Assembly: GCF_020667845.1 (NCBI RefSeq)
Contig: NZ_JAFMPQ010000032.1
Coordinates: forward strand, 1-60,582
Origin: Cognatishimia sp. F0-27
Lineage (GTDB): Bacteria; Pseudomonadota; Alphaproteobacteria; Rhodobacterales; Rhodobacteraceae
Direction of reading: 5' to 3'
Length of the DNA stretch: 60,582 nt
Of the stretch, positions 38,755-48,223 are shown in pieces; position 1 is the first letter of the stretch; each line of letters starts with the position of its first letter. Made by a program: the position numbers and the translations under genes. Under the pieces are notes generated by a model. The model was not told the origin of the DNA. It made no database searches and saw only the letters and a program-made list of their open reading frames with translations.

Positions 38755-39486
38755 ATGAGCGATATGACCGAAACACCTCCAAGCGGCCTGCGCCGGCACA
38801 TCCCCCTGATCACCATTGTCCTCGTAGCCAGTGTGGGTGCTTTCACCCTCAAGGATTATCTCAGCTTCGAGACATTGCGCGAGAACCGCGAGGCGCTCCT
38901 TGCCTTTCGCGATGCCAATTACGCCCTGACAGTGGGTCTGTTCATCGCTGCCTACGTGGCCATCGTCGCCTTTTCCTTGCCGGGGGCAACGGTTGCGACC
39001 CTGACGGGCGGGTTTCTTTTTGCGACGTTTCCGGGCGCGTTGTTCAACATCGTGGGCGCAACACTCGGCGCATCGGCCATCTTCCTTGCCGCGCGCTGGG
39101 GGTTGGGGGAACGGCTGGCCGCCCGGATGGAAGCGTCCGACGGCGTGGTCAAACGCATCAAGGACGGGATCGACGAGAATCAGTGGTCCATGCTGTTCCT
39201 GATCCGGCTGGTTCCGGCGGTGCCGTTCTTTGTCGCCAATCTTGTGCCTGCTTTCGTTGGCGTGCCCCTTTGGCGCTTTGTGGTGACGACATTTCTGGGA
39301 ATCATCCCCGGTGCGGTGGTTTACACCTCCGTTGGCGCGGGGCTGGGCGAGGTGTTCGAACGGGGGGAGACGCCGGATCTCGGCATTATCTTCGAGCCAC
39401 ATATCCTGCTGCCGATCCTGGGGCTCTGTGTGCTTGCGGCCCTTCCCATCCTTCTGAAGGCCGTGCGCGGCAAGAAAGGTCTCTGA
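38755..39486 (+). CDS. TVP38/TMEM64 (SNARE-associated/DedA-like) membrane protein
   Basis: 243 aa, about five to six membrane segments. The core GATVATLTGGFLFATFPGALFN and FLIRLVPAVPFFVANL regions match the TVP38/VTT domain family; such proteins are linked to lipid scrambling or membrane homeostasis. It starts MSDMTETP at 38755 (an ATG three codons later is possible). The next gene begins 3 nt downstream, so they are cotranscribed. Confidence 0.88.
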   Translation: MSDMTETPPSGLRRHIPLITIVLVASVGAFTLKDYLSFETLRENREALLAFRDANYALTVGLFIAAYVAIVAFSLPGATVATLTGGFLFATFPGALFNIVGATLGASAIFLAARWGLGERLAARMEASDGVVKRIKDGIDENQWSMLFLIRLVPAVPFFVANLVPAFVGVPLWRFVVTTFLGIIPGAVVYTSVGAGLGEVFERGETPDLGIIFEPHILLPILGLCVLAALPILLKAVRGKKGL

Positions 39487-39489
39487 GCC

Positions 39490-40908
39490 ATGGAAACGAT
39501 CAAAACCGATATTCTCGTGATCGGGGCAGGGTCCGGTGGCCTTTCGGTCGCGGCAGGGGCGGTTCAAATGGGGGCAAGCGTGGTCCTGCTCGAGGGGCAC
39601 AAGATGGGGGGCGATTGCCTGAACTATGGCTGCGTGCCGTCCAAAGCGCTGATTGCCTCGGCCAAGACCGCCTACACGATGAGCCATGCTGCGCCTTATG
39701 GCATCGCCAGCGTCACCCCGCAGGTCGATTATGCAGCGGCAAAAGACCATGTGAACGACGTGATCGCAACAATCGAGCCCGTCGACAGTCAGGACCGCTT
39801 TGAAGGGCTTGGGGTTCGGGTCATCCGGGAATACGGGCGCTTCGTGGACGCCAATACCGTGCAAGCCGGTGAGCACCGCATCACCGCTCGGCGCATCGTG
39901 ATCGCAACCGGGTCGTCACCATTCGTGCCGCCAATCCCGGGTCTGGACAAGACACCGTATTTGACAAATGAAACCCTGTGGGAATTGCGCGAGAAGCCCG
40001 CGCATCTGCTTGTTATCGGCGGCGGACCGATCGGGATGGAAATGGCCCAGGCGCATCTCCGCCTCGGCTCCGAGGTGACCGTGATCGAAGGCGACACGGC
40101 CCTTGGCAAGGACGATCCGGAAATGGCCGCTATCGTGCTCGAAAACCTCAAGAAAGAGGGGGTCGTGATCGAAGAGGGCGCCAAAGCCGCCAAGATCTCG
40201 GGCACCGAGGGGGATATCACTGTCGAGGCCGAGGATGGGCGCGTCTTCAAGGGATCGCATCTTCTGGTCGCCGTGGGACGCAAGGCCAACACCGACAGTC
40301 TCGATCTCGACAAGGCCGGGATCAAGACGACCCGCGCGGGCGTGAAGGTCGATGACAGCCTCAAAACCACCAACAAGCGGGTTTATGCCATTGGCGATGC
40401 CGCGGGTGGGCTCCAGTTCACCCATGTGGCCGGCTATCACGCCGGGATCGTCATTCGCTCGGCGCTGTTCGGTCTGCCTGCCAAGGCCAAGACCGCGCAT
40501 ATCCCCTGGGCGACCTACACCCAGCCGGAATTGGCGCAGGTCGGGCTGACAGAGGCGCAGGCAAAGAAAAAGCACGGACCCGCCCTGGAAGTGGCCCGGT
40601 TTCACTACAGCCATAACGACCGCGCGATTGCCGAGCGCAAGACCACAGGTCTCATCAAGGTCATGGTGGTAAAAGGCAAACCTGTCGGCGTGTCCATTGC
40701 CGGGCATCAGGCGGGGGAATTGATCAATCTGTGGTCACTTGTTATCGCCAACGGGCTCAAAATGAGTCATGTGTCCAACATGGTTTCCCCCTATCCCACC
40801 ATTGGAGAGGTTAACAAACGCGCCGCCGGTGCCTATTTCACCCCAAGGCTGTTCGAAAGCGATACCGTCAAGAAGGTTGTCGGCTTCGTGCAGCGATGGC
40901 TACCCTGA
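39490..40908 (+). CDS. FAD-dependent disulfide oxidoreductase (mercuric/lipoamide reductase-like)
   Basis: 472 aa. FAD motif GAGSGG (12-17), redox disulfide Cys43/Cys48 in GGDCLNYGCVPSKAL, NAD(P)-binding GGGPIGMEMA, second FAD motif YAIGDAAGG, dimerisation domain ending SPYPTIGEVNKRAA. The C-terminal histidine-proline pair of lipoamide dehydrogenase is replaced by YPT, so it is not a true LpdA. The paired TVP38 gene suggests a membrane-linked redox role (inference). Confidence 0.88.
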   Translation: METIKTDILVIGAGSGGLSVAAGAVQMGASVVLLEGHKMGGDCLNYGCVPSKALIASAKTAYTMSHAAPYGIASVTPQVDYAAAKDHVNDVIATIEPVDSQDRFEGLGVRVIREYGRFVDANTVQAGEHRITARRIVIATGSSPFVPPIPGLDKTPYLTNETLWELREKPAHLLVIGGGPIGMEMAQAHLRLGSEVTVIEGDTALGKDDPEMAAIVLENLKKEGVVIEEGAKAAKISGTEGDITVEAEDGRVFKGSHLLVAVGRKANTDSLDLDKAGIKTTRAGVKVDDSLKTTNKRVYAIGDAAGGLQFTHVAGYHAGIVIRSALFGLPAKAKTAHIPWATYTQPELAQVGLTEAQAKKKHGPALEVARFHYSHNDRAIAERKTTGLIKVMVVKGKPVGVSIAGHQAGELINLWSLVIANGLKMSHVSNMVSPYPTIGEVNKRAAGAYFTPRLFESDTVKKVVGFVQRWLP

Positions 40909-40921
40909 GACAGCACCCGAC

Positions 40922-42304
40922 ATGATGAGTTCTCTCTCCGGCCGTTTCCTGATCCTGACAGTGATCTTCGTGATGCTGGCCGAGATCCTGATCTTTGTGC
41001 CTTCGATTGCGCGGTTTCGCGAAGACTACCTTCTCAATCGGCTTGAGAGGGCCCAGATCGCCTCTCTCGCGCTTCTTGCGGATGACATGATCAGCCCCGA
41101 ACTGGAGGCGGAATTGCTGGACAATGCCGGGGTCTTCAACGTGGTTCTGCGCCGCGACGAAATCCGCCAGCTTGTTCTGAGCTCTCCGATGCCGGGTGAG
41201 GTGGATGAAACCCACGATCTGCGGGGGGCGACCGCGGCAACCCTGATCGTCGACGCGATGGCGCGGCTCGTCGAGCCGGAAAACGAGATGATCCGGGTGA
41301 TCGGCAACCCGTTTCGCGATGCGGGGCTGCTCATCGAAGTGACCATGGAAACCAGCGATCTGCGCATGGCGATGATCGATTACGGGTTGCGGATCCTGGT
41401 ATTGTCGGCGGTGATCTCGGTCATTACGGCGGGACTTCTGTTTCTGGCGGTCCGCGTGCTTCTGGTGCGGCCGATCAAGGGTGTGGTGAGCCACATGCAA
41501 GGTTATGCCAAGGCGCCGGAAGATGCCCGCAGCATCATTGAGCCCACAGCGACCGTGCGGGAATTGCGCGAAGCAGAAGAGGCGCTTCAATCCATGCAAA
41601 CGCAGCTCACGCAGGCGCTCCGCCAACGCGAACGCCTCGCCCAGCTCGGTGGGGCGGTGGCCCGTGTGAGCCACGATCTGCGCAACATTCTGACCTCTGC
41701 ACAGCTTTTTACAGACCGCATCGAAGGCAGCGAAGACCCTGTCGTACGGCGGTTGGTGCCCAAACTGGTCAACTCCATCACCCGCGCGGTGTCCTTGTGC
41801 GAGAGCACGCTCGCCTTTGGTCGCGCCGAAGAACCCGCACCCACGCTGACCTATTTCAACCTGTCCGAACTGGTGCATGAAGTGCTCGAAGCAGAGCGGC
41901 TTGCGATCGGGGAGCACAATCTGAGCCTTTCGGACGATGTGCCCACCGGAATGAAGCTGCGGGGCGATCCGGAGCAGATCTATCGCGCGGTCTCGAACCT
42001 CGTGCGCAATGCCCGTCAGGCGCTTGTTGCGTCGGGCGAGGGTGGTGAAATCTGTGTTTCCGCGCGCGAGGAGGGCGACAAGTGGTTCATTCGGGTCTCC
42101 GATACCGGGCCGGGCCTGCCACCGCGCGCGCAGGAAAACCTTTTCAAGCCATTTCAAGGCGGCGCCCGAAAGGGCGGGTCCGGGTTGGGGCTTGCCATCG
42201 TGGCCGAGCTTGTCCGCGGTCATGGAGGCACGCTCGAGCTCACATCCACTGGAGAAACCGGCACGGTTTTCGAAATCTGCCTGCCGATGGGCCGGGTTGC
42301 GTGA
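40922..42304 (+). CDS. Sensor histidine kinase, orphan
   Basis: 460 aa. TM1 (about 8-28), periplasmic part, TM2 (about 155-180), HAMP-like linker, HisKA with phosphoacceptor His in VSHDLRN, then the ATPase domain: N-box NLVRNARQAL, DTGPGLPP, GGSGLGLAIV. No response regulator lies next to it. It begins 13 nt after the reductase gene. Confidence 0.9.
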   Translation: MMSSLSGRFLILTVIFVMLAEILIFVPSIARFREDYLLNRLERAQIASLALLADDMISPELEAELLDNAGVFNVVLRRDEIRQLVLSSPMPGEVDETHDLRGATAATLIVDAMARLVEPENEMIRVIGNPFRDAGLLIEVTMETSDLRMAMIDYGLRILVLSAVISVITAGLLFLAVRVLLVRPIKGVVSHMQGYAKAPEDARSIIEPTATVRELREAEEALQSMQTQLTQALRQRERLAQLGGAVARVSHDLRNILTSAQLFTDRIEGSEDPVVRRLVPKLVNSITRAVSLCESTLAFGRAEEPAPTLTYFNLSELVHEVLEAERLAIGEHNLSLSDDVPTGMKLRGDPEQIYRAVSNLVRNARQALVASGEGGEICVSAREEGDKWFIRVSDTGPGLPPRAQENLFKPFQGGARKGGSGLGLAIVAELVRGHGGTLELTSTGETGTVFEICLPMGRVA

Positions 42305-42362
42305 ATTTTCTTTTCAACCCCTCTTGCATCGGTCCTGCGCCGGGGGTATCTCCCGGCTCGAC

Positions 42363-42439
42363 GGACCGATAGCTCAGCTGGATAGAGTACTTGACTACGA
42401 ATCAAGGGGTCGGGGGTTCGAATCCTCCTCGGTCCGCCA
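42363..42439 (+). tRNA. tRNA-Arg (anticodon ACG)
   Basis: 77 nt with encoded CCA. Acceptor stem GGACCGA/TCGGTCC, D-loop AGCTCAGCTGGAT, anticodon stem CTTGA/TCAAG around CTACGAA (anticodon ACG, read as ICG), T-arm GGGGGTTCGAATCCTCC. All arms pair. Confidence 0.97.
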
Positions 42440-42811
42440 ACCACCCTTGACCATGATTTCTGATGCAGTTGCCGCGAAAGTAAGCGCAACACGCGCTATG
42501 CGCGGTTTGATCAGGCTAGCGGTTGTCAATCCGGCGAAGGCCATTCCCGAGAGCGCAAGACCAAACCCCGATCCTTTGAAATACCGTGCTTCCGGCTTGC
42601 GTATGGAAGCGCCGATCCGTTGCTAGGTAAAGCACAGCTGGGCTGACCGGGCGCACGCGCCAATGCGGTGCGCCATCTCAGGCAGAACGATTTCCGCGCC
42701 ACCGAAACAGACGGTGGCGGCACCAAGCGTTTGAGCCGGTGCGGCGTGCACTCCGCAGCAATTGCGCTGCGCAGTTCAATCGCCAGAGAAGCCAAGCCCT
42801 CGACGGCAGCG
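42440..42811. other. Gap between tRNA-Arg and RTX gene
   Basis: 372 bp with no supportable gene. It contains the 3' flank of the leftward RTX gene. No integrase and no obvious repeat of the tRNA 3' end were seen, so there is no evidence of an integrated element. Confidence 0.5.
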
Positions 42812-45592
42812 TCAGATGAAACTCACGTCATCCAAGAGAGTCTCGATGGGGCCGCCATTCTGGATGGTCAACGAGATGCCGGTCCCGAAATCCAAAAGCA
42901 AGGCGCCGTTGGCCGCAGTGCTGGCATAGCCAACCAGATCCGAAACGACCGGATCGCCCTCGGCCAGAAGATCAGCGGCGATTTCAATCGCATCGATACC
43001 GGTCTGGAAATCCGTCACCAGGTCTGCTCCGCCGGTGAACACGAAGGTATCGGCACCCAGACCGCCGCGCAGGCTGTCCTCTCCCAATCCGCCCATCAGC
43101 GTGTCATAGCCTGCGCCGCCTTGCAAAAGGTCGTCGCCCACGCCCCCCATCAGCAGGTCGAATCCGTTCGCGCCGCGCAACGTGTCATTGCCAAGACCAC
43201 CGCCCAACGTGTCAAATCCCAACCCGCCTTCGAGGATGTCTTGGCCGGTGCCGCCTTCAAGGCTGTCATTGCCATTGTTGCCTTCAAGCGTGTCGTCGCC
43301 CGCCCCGCCAATCAGCGTATCGAACCCATCGCGCGCCTGCAGGGAATCGTCGCCGAACCCGCCCCGCAAGCTGTCGAAGCCAAGCCCGCCCTCAAGCGTG
43401 TCATTCCCTTGACCACCCTCAAGACTGTCATTGCCGAAATTGCCTTGCAGCAGATCATTGCCAGCTCCGCCGTCAAGCAAGTCGAACCCGTTCTGTCCGC
43501 TCAGCCGGTCATCACCCGCATCGCCGCGCAAGTCGTCGAAACCAATCCCCCCGATCAGGGAATCGTTGCCAAGACCGCCGACAAGCGTGTCATTGCCCGC
43601 TGCACCCGCCAGATCGTCATTGCCCGCGCTACCTTCGATCAGGTTGGCCAATCCCGTGCCGACCGCGCCGATCCCCGGCTCAGGCTGTGGCGGGCCTTCG
43701 GCACTGCCCTCTCCGCCCGAGGGCAGGCTCGGCGTCGGATCCAGCGCGATCTCATCGACGACGGTCCCGTCGGCAAAGGCGAAACCGATCGACTCGAAGC
43801 TGCGGATCTCGGCCGTCTCGTTCGGATCCGGCGTGCGTGTGCCGCTCTGGAAGTCGAGCCGGTTCGTCTGAATGATGTAGTGATCGCCCATATTGGTGAG
43901 GATCAGATCGTCCCGTTCGCCCTCGTAAACCAGCATATCGGTCCCGTCGCCGCCATCCAGCCGGTTGGCGCTGAACAGCGATCCCATCCGCACCACATCA
44001 TTGCCCGCCTCGGCGTGGATATCGCTCCAGGCGGCGATCTCGTCGTTGAACATTGTGCCGATGGTTCGCTCCGTGAGCGCTTCGGGCACGTCGTTGGGAA
44101 ACCTGTATCCGCTTTGTTGCAGCGTCAGATCCAGCGTATCGTAACCCGCACCGCCATTGATCTGCAGATCGCGCACGAAGCCGGTCAACACAAAACGGTC
44201 GTCACCGATCCCGCCAAACCATTGTGAACCGCGCCCGGGACCATCCTCGCTCTGGAAAAACACGTCGTCGCCGGCAAGCGCATAGATCGTGTCCACCCCC
44301 GCCGTGGCGATCAGGACGTCATCCTCGAGCGTGGCGCGGATCTGGTCGTCGCCCTCCGTGGCTTCGCTGCTGCCCACGCGCGGCAGATCGAACACCCCGC
44401 CCAACAGCGCCGGCGCGTCCGTGCCCTCGGCGATGCCCGTCCAGCCGATGAACAGCTGGCCGTCCTCGCCCGAACTCACAAAGGGCAGCGGCGCCGTCTG
44501 TCCGGAGACGGCGCTTGCCACGACCTGCACCCCGGACAGAGACAGCCCTTCGGTATCGAAAAGCTCGGCATAGACACTGAACTCCGGTGCGGCGGCGGTG
44601 CCGCCCGAAACCGCGCTCCAGATCGCCGCGACCCCGCCATCCGGCAGGGGGGCCAACGCCGTGGCCGCGCTCGACCCGGGATCGGGCGTGAAATCCGGCC
44701 CCGTCCCGTCCGGGGCGCGCAGGGTCTGACCGAAGAAGTCGAAATCTCTCGAGACCGCTCGCTCGCCATTGCGTTCCTGTAGCGAGGCCACCAGAAGGTT
44801 GGCCTCGGTCGCGCCCCGGGCCCGTATATAGGCAATACGCCCGTCCTCCAGCACGGCGACATCATCCAGCGGCCCCGAATAGAACGGATCCTCGAATCCG
44901 CGCAGCCCGCCAAAGCCCAGCTCCACAGGCACCACGCTGCCGAACTCATCCTCCTGCGTGTCGAGCCCGAAATAGCTGGCGCCGGCCATCAAGAAGAGCC
45001 CATCATTCAGCGGCACCAGCGCACGCTCTACCTCGGCGAACCCCGACCCGTTCGGGAAGGTATCGAATACGGGACCTTGCGCCATCCCGGTCGCGTCGAA
45101 CCGTTGCGCCAGCCATGGTGCAAATGAATCCTCTGCGGCCCCATCGACCCAGCTCATGACAAAGCCGCCATCCGAAGTGGGCGCGATCTGCGGGAACCGC
45201 GCATTGCCGGATGGACCCGACAGGGCGATGGGCTCGGTCACCGGCACACCATCCGCGCCGATCAAACGCACCAGAACCACGCCGATTGTTCCCTGAACCG
45301 GGGTCTCTTGCCAGACCACGGCGACCGTTCCGCCCTCCAAAACAGCGAGATCGGGCGTGTCCTGCCGCCTCGGTCCGGTTTCCGCGCTGATGGCGAACGC
45401 CTCACTTGCAGGCTGGCCCTGCTCGTCAAAGATCCGACCAAGAATGGTCGTTTCTGACACGTCCGCCACGCCCGGAATGGGCGCCTGCGCCGAAACGGAC
45501 TGCATCCAGACAACCATGAACGATCCGTTCGGCAGAGTGACAACTTCGCCCTTGGTGGCGCCCGTTGCGGATGGGGCAATCGACAAAACCAT
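42812..45592 (-). CDS. RTX-repeat secreted protein with propeller-like N-terminus
   Basis: 926 aa. The first 400 residues contain seven repeats of a 'hydrophobic-x-DG-hydrophobic-W' type (around 16-30, 80-95, 134-150, 188-204, 243-258, 311-326, 369-385), which suggests a seven-bladed beta-propeller. A few single RTX-like units follow (about 415-550), then a dense block of GGxGxDxLx nonapeptides at 652-850 that bind calcium, and a C-terminal part with FVFTGGADLVTDF and a hydrophobic end DDVSFI, as in type I secretion substrates. There is no Sec signal. AAGGAA precedes the ATG. No ABC exporter is in the window. Confidence 0.85.
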   Translation of the reverse strand: MVLSIAPSATGATKGEVVTLPNGSFMVVWMQSVSAQAPIPGVADVSETTILGRIFDEQGQPASEAFAISAETGPRRQDTPDLAVLEGGTVAVVWQETPVQGTIGVVLVRLIGADGVPVTEPIALSGPSGNARFPQIAPTSDGGFVMSWVDGAAEDSFAPWLAQRFDATGMAQGPVFDTFPNGSGFAEVERALVPLNDGLFLMAGASYFGLDTQEDEFGSVVPVELGFGGLRGFEDPFYSGPLDDVAVLEDGRIAYIRARGATEANLLVASLQERNGERAVSRDFDFFGQTLRAPDGTGPDFTPDPGSSAATALAPLPDGGVAAIWSAVSGGTAAAPEFSVYAELFDTEGLSLSGVQVVASAVSGQTAPLPFVSSGEDGQLFIGWTGIAEGTDAPALLGGVFDLPRVGSSEATEGDDQIRATLEDDVLIATAGVDTIYALAGDDVFFQSEDGPGRGSQWFGGIGDDRFVLTGFVRDLQINGGAGYDTLDLTLQQSGYRFPNDVPEALTERTIGTMFNDEIAAWSDIHAEAGNDVVRMGSLFSANRLDGGDGTDMLVYEGERDDLILTNMGDHYIIQTNRLDFQSGTRTPDPNETAEIRSFESIGFAFADGTVVDEIALDPTPSLPSGGEGSAEGPPQPEPGIGAVGTGLANLIEGSAGNDDLAGAAGNDTLVGGLGNDSLIGGIGFDDLRGDAGDDRLSGQNGFDLLDGGAGNDLLQGNFGNDSLEGGQGNDTLEGGLGFDSLRGGFGDDSLQARDGFDTLIGGAGDDTLEGNNGNDSLEGGTGQDILEGGLGFDTLGGGLGNDTLRGANGFDLLMGGVGDDLLQGGAGYDTLMGGLGEDSLRGGLGADTFVFTGGADLVTDFQTGIDAIEIAADLLAEGDPVVSDLVGYASTAANGALLLDFGTGISLTIQNGGPIETLLDDVSFI

Positions 45593-46002
45593 TGTGGTAT
45601 TCCTTGTGCAAAACAGGGGCGGTTCAAGCGTCCGGAAACCAGCAAACCGGACAGCGGTTCAAAACAAGGCACGTTGCGTGTTCCGGGTATGGAGCCGTCC
45701 GGACAACCCAAGACACGCCCGAAGGTCTAAGGCGTGCGGGAAGCGTCGCTTGCGCCGGGGCCTATAGCAACTGTTTTCGGCCTTAAGGCTCTCTGCGCCC
45801 CCAGAAATGACGAATGTCGGGCAATTCAAGCCGCCAAATCCTGCCGGGCGGCCGTGTCGATGCGGGATCGCGGCGGTGCGTGGCTCGGGCTTCATGCCTG
45901 TCTCACACATCGTGATGCAGCGCGCCCATTCGCGCAGAACAGGGGTTTTCAGACCGCCCGCATCTGTTGCCAAGCGCTGAGGATTTGGTCATCTTGACCG
46001 GC
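45593..46002. other. Divergent gap between RTX gene and cox regulator
   Basis: About 410 bp. It should hold promoters in both directions; I see no match good enough to mark. The frame of the regulator opens at a TTG (45967) inside it. Confidence 0.5.
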
Positions 46003-47142
46003 ATGGCCTTCCTGACAGTCAGTCACAGCAGCTTTCTGATCGCGATGTCGTGTATCGTCGCGCTTGTCGCGGGATTTACCGGCCTGTCCCTCACGCGCGA
46101 TCTCTCTGCAAAACCGATGTTTCAGAAAAAGGCCTCCATCGCGCTTGCATCTGTCGCCTTGGGCGGTGGCATATGGGCCATGCATTTCGTCGCAATGCTG
46201 GGTCTGAAGCTACCGATCCTGTTCTACTACGATGCGGCCATCACGCTTGTGTCTGCGCTGTCTGCCATCCTGATTGTTGGCGCCGCTCTGATCTTGCTGC
46301 ATTTCACCGAGCGCACGCGGATGACGATTGCGGTTGCGGGCGGGATTGTCGGCATTGGCATCTTGGTGATGCATTACATCGGGATGGCGGGCTTGGAACT
46401 CTGCCGGGCCGTGTACACTCCCTCCGGGGTTGTCCTGTCGTCCCTCGCCGCGATCGGGCTCTGTATCCTCGCCTTCGGGATCGCATACGGAAAGCGCACC
46501 AACCGCAACATCTTGCTCGGGACCGCCGGTTTCGCAGCGGCGGTCTGTTCGGTTCACTTTCTGGCCATTGCCGGCACCAACTTTGTATCCGAACCGAACA
46601 TGTCCGATTTCGGTCCGACGATGAGTAATGAGACACTCGCGCTCGGCGTGATCTTTTTCAGCTTCGTGATCTTCGGTGCCTGTCTTTGGGTCAGTGTGAC
46701 ATATCTCGTTCCTGATGCCTCTCCCGTCACGGCGGGTGGCGCGCAAAGCGTGGATGCCCCGGCGCGGTCGGAGGATCCACCTGCACCGATCGGTGTTCAG
46801 GTTCCCTGCGAGCGCGACGGTGCGAAGGTGTTTGTTCGCGCCGAGGACGTGGCGTTTGTGCGGGCAGACGGGCATTACACGCAGGTCTACACGGATGACG
46901 AGCGGTTGTTCTGCGCGTGGCCCGTCACAGAGGCGTCGAAGCGCCTGGTGCCTGCCGGATTCCTCCAGACTCATCGGAGTTACCTGGTCAATCCGGCGCG
47001 GGTCTTGCGGTTTGAGCGGACCAAGGACAAGGGGCGCTGCATCTTTACCGCGCCCGATCTGCCGCCCGCGCCCGTGAGCCGTTCGAAGCTGAACGCGATC
47101 AAGCAAGCACTTGCCGGCGCAACGGGCGCAATTCGTGCGTGA
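46003..47142 (+). CDS. coxC: MHYT-LytTR one-component regulator, CoxC/CoxH-like
   Basis: 379 aa. Seven or so membrane helices form an MHYT sensor with motifs MHFVAM (60-65), MHYIGM (123-128) and the altered third copy VHFLAI (184-189); MHYT histidines and methionines are proposed to bind copper and sense gases such as CO or O2. A cytosolic LytTR DNA-binding domain follows (about 268-370, with EDVAFVRADGHYTQVY and THRSYLVNP). This architecture is known from CoxC/CoxH of Oligotropha cox clusters, and it directly precedes coxM here. The start is uncertain: ATG 46003, or TTG at 45994 or 45967 behind a GAGGA. The symbol rests on context. Confidence 0.85.
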   Translation: MAFLTVSHSSFLIAMSCIVALVAGFTGLSLTRDLSAKPMFQKKASIALASVALGGGIWAMHFVAMLGLKLPILFYYDAAITLVSALSAILIVGAALILLHFTERTRMTIAVAGGIVGIGILVMHYIGMAGLELCRAVYTPSGVVLSSLAAIGLCILAFGIAYGKRTNRNILLGTAGFAAAVCSVHFLAIAGTNFVSEPNMSDFGPTMSNETLALGVIFFSFVIFGACLWVSVTYLVPDASPVTAGGAQSVDAPARSEDPPAPIGVQVPCERDGAKVFVRAEDVAFVRADGHYTQVYTDDERLFCAWPVTEASKRLVPAGFLQTHRSYLVNPARVLRFERTKDKGRCIFTAPDLPPAPVSRSKLNAIKQALAGATGAIRA

Positions 47143-47159
47143 TCCGGCGCATTTCGTGC
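47125..47159 (+). promoter_or_regulatory. Candidate LytTR operator of the cox operon
   Basis: Two 14-bp direct repeats GGCGCA[A/T]TTCGTGC start at 47125 and 47146, exactly 21 bp apart (two helical turns), with one mismatch. A weaker third copy (ATTTCATTGA, 47171-47180) lies 20 bp further. LytTR regulators bind direct repeats of about 9 bp with 12-13 bp between them, so size and period fit. The first copy lies inside the end of the regulator gene. Confidence 0.7.
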
Positions 47160-47183
47160 AAAACACCTGTATTTCATTGATTT

Positions 47184-47189
47184 TATAGT
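47184..47189 (+). promoter_or_regulatory. -10 element of the cox operon
   Basis: TATAGT, with no recognisable -35 at 16-18 nt upstream. The LytTR-type repeats occupy that place, as in activator-dependent promoters. Confidence 0.5.
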
Positions 47190-47195
47190 GCTGCG

Positions 47196-47211
47196 GCATG
47201 CGGCCGCATGC
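47196..47211. repeat. 16-bp perfect palindrome in the coxM leader
   Basis: GCATGCGGCCGCATGC, perfectly symmetric without a loop, lies just downstream of the proposed -10, near the expected transcription start. It could be an operator for a second regulator. Confidence 0.75.
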
Positions 47212-47256
47212 AGGCTCCCGGCAAGCCAGAACAGGCGCTTTAGGGAGGAGAAAGCG

Positions 47257-48111
47257 ATGATTCCAGCGGCCTTTGAATATTATCGCCCCAAGGATATGGC
47301 AGGTGTCCTGTCGATCCTTGAGGAGCATGGCGACGATGCGCGCGTCATGGCGGGAGGGCACAGCCTGATCCCGATGATGAAGCTGCGCATGGCCGACGTG
47401 CCACATCTGATCGATCTTCAGGACGTGGGCGGCATGTCCGACATCGAGATCGGCAGCGACAGCATCAAGATCGGTGCCATGGTGACCCAGCATCAGATCA
47501 TCGATCATGACGGCCTCGCGGAAGCCGCGCCCATTCTGCGCGAAGCCGCCTTGCAGATCGCCGATCCGCAGGTGCGCTACATGGGCACGGTCGGCGGCAA
47601 TGTTGCCAATGGCGATCCCGGCAACGACATGCCCGGTCTGATGCAATGCCTTGATGCCACTTTCACGGTCGTCGGTCCGGACGGTGCGCGCGACATCGCG
47701 GCCCGCGCGTTTTACGAGGCGGCCTACATGACCGCGCGCGAGGATGACGAAGTGCTCACCGGTGTGAGCATTCCCAAGCCGAAAGGCGGCTACGCCTACG
47801 AGAAGCAAAAACGCAAGATCGGGGATTATGCGACCGCCGCCGCCGCGGTTCAGATCGTCAAGGAAGGCGACAAATGCGTCGCTGCGGCAATCGCCATGAC
47901 CAATCTGAGTGACACGCCGATCTTTTCCGAAGCCGCGGGCGCAGCGCTGATCGGGACAAGCGTGGACGACACCGCCATCAAGGCCGCCATGTCCGCAATG
48001 CTCGGCGATATCGACCCTTCCGAGGACAACCGAGGGCCGGTCGCGTTCAAGAAACACGTCGCAGGCGTCATCCTGCGCCGCGCCATCGAGCGCGCCTGGT
48101 CGCGGTCATAA
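47257..48111 (+). CDS. coxM: CO dehydrogenase medium subunit (FAD)
   Basis: 284 aa, the FAD-binding subunit of aerobic Mo-Cu CO dehydrogenase. [15 protein letters not shown] (about 31-45) and [14 protein letters not shown] are the FAD contacts of this family. Electrons pass from CoxS to FAD and on to the respiratory chain. GGGAGGAG precedes ATG 47257. It is first of the M-S-L order; coxS follows after 112 nt. Confidence 0.95.
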   Translation: MIPAAFEYYRPKDMAGVLSILEEHGDDARVMAGGHSLIPMMKLRMADVPHLIDLQDVGGMSDIEIGSDSIKIGAMVTQHQIIDHDGLAEAAPILREAALQIADPQVRYMGTVGGNVANGDPGNDMPGLMQCLDATFTVVGPDGARDIAARAFYEAAYMTAREDDEVLTGVSIPKPKGGYAYEKQKRKIGDYATAAAAVQIVKEGDKCVAAAIAMTNLSDTPIFSEAAGAALIGTSVDDTAIKAAMSAMLGDIDPSEDNRGPVAFKKHVAGVILRRAIERAWSRS

Positions 48112-48223
48112 GGGAACCGGCCCGCAAGCAGCGCAAGGGGCAGGCGCAAAGCTCTCACAGATTGCAGCGCCACCGGCGCCACGCCCTCCTGTAGCGCATC
48201 GGCCGGGCAAACAAGGAAACACC

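Noticed and set aside
42363-42811. Integrated element at tRNA-Arg
   Set aside because: No integrase gene and no duplicated tRNA end was found to the right of the tRNA.
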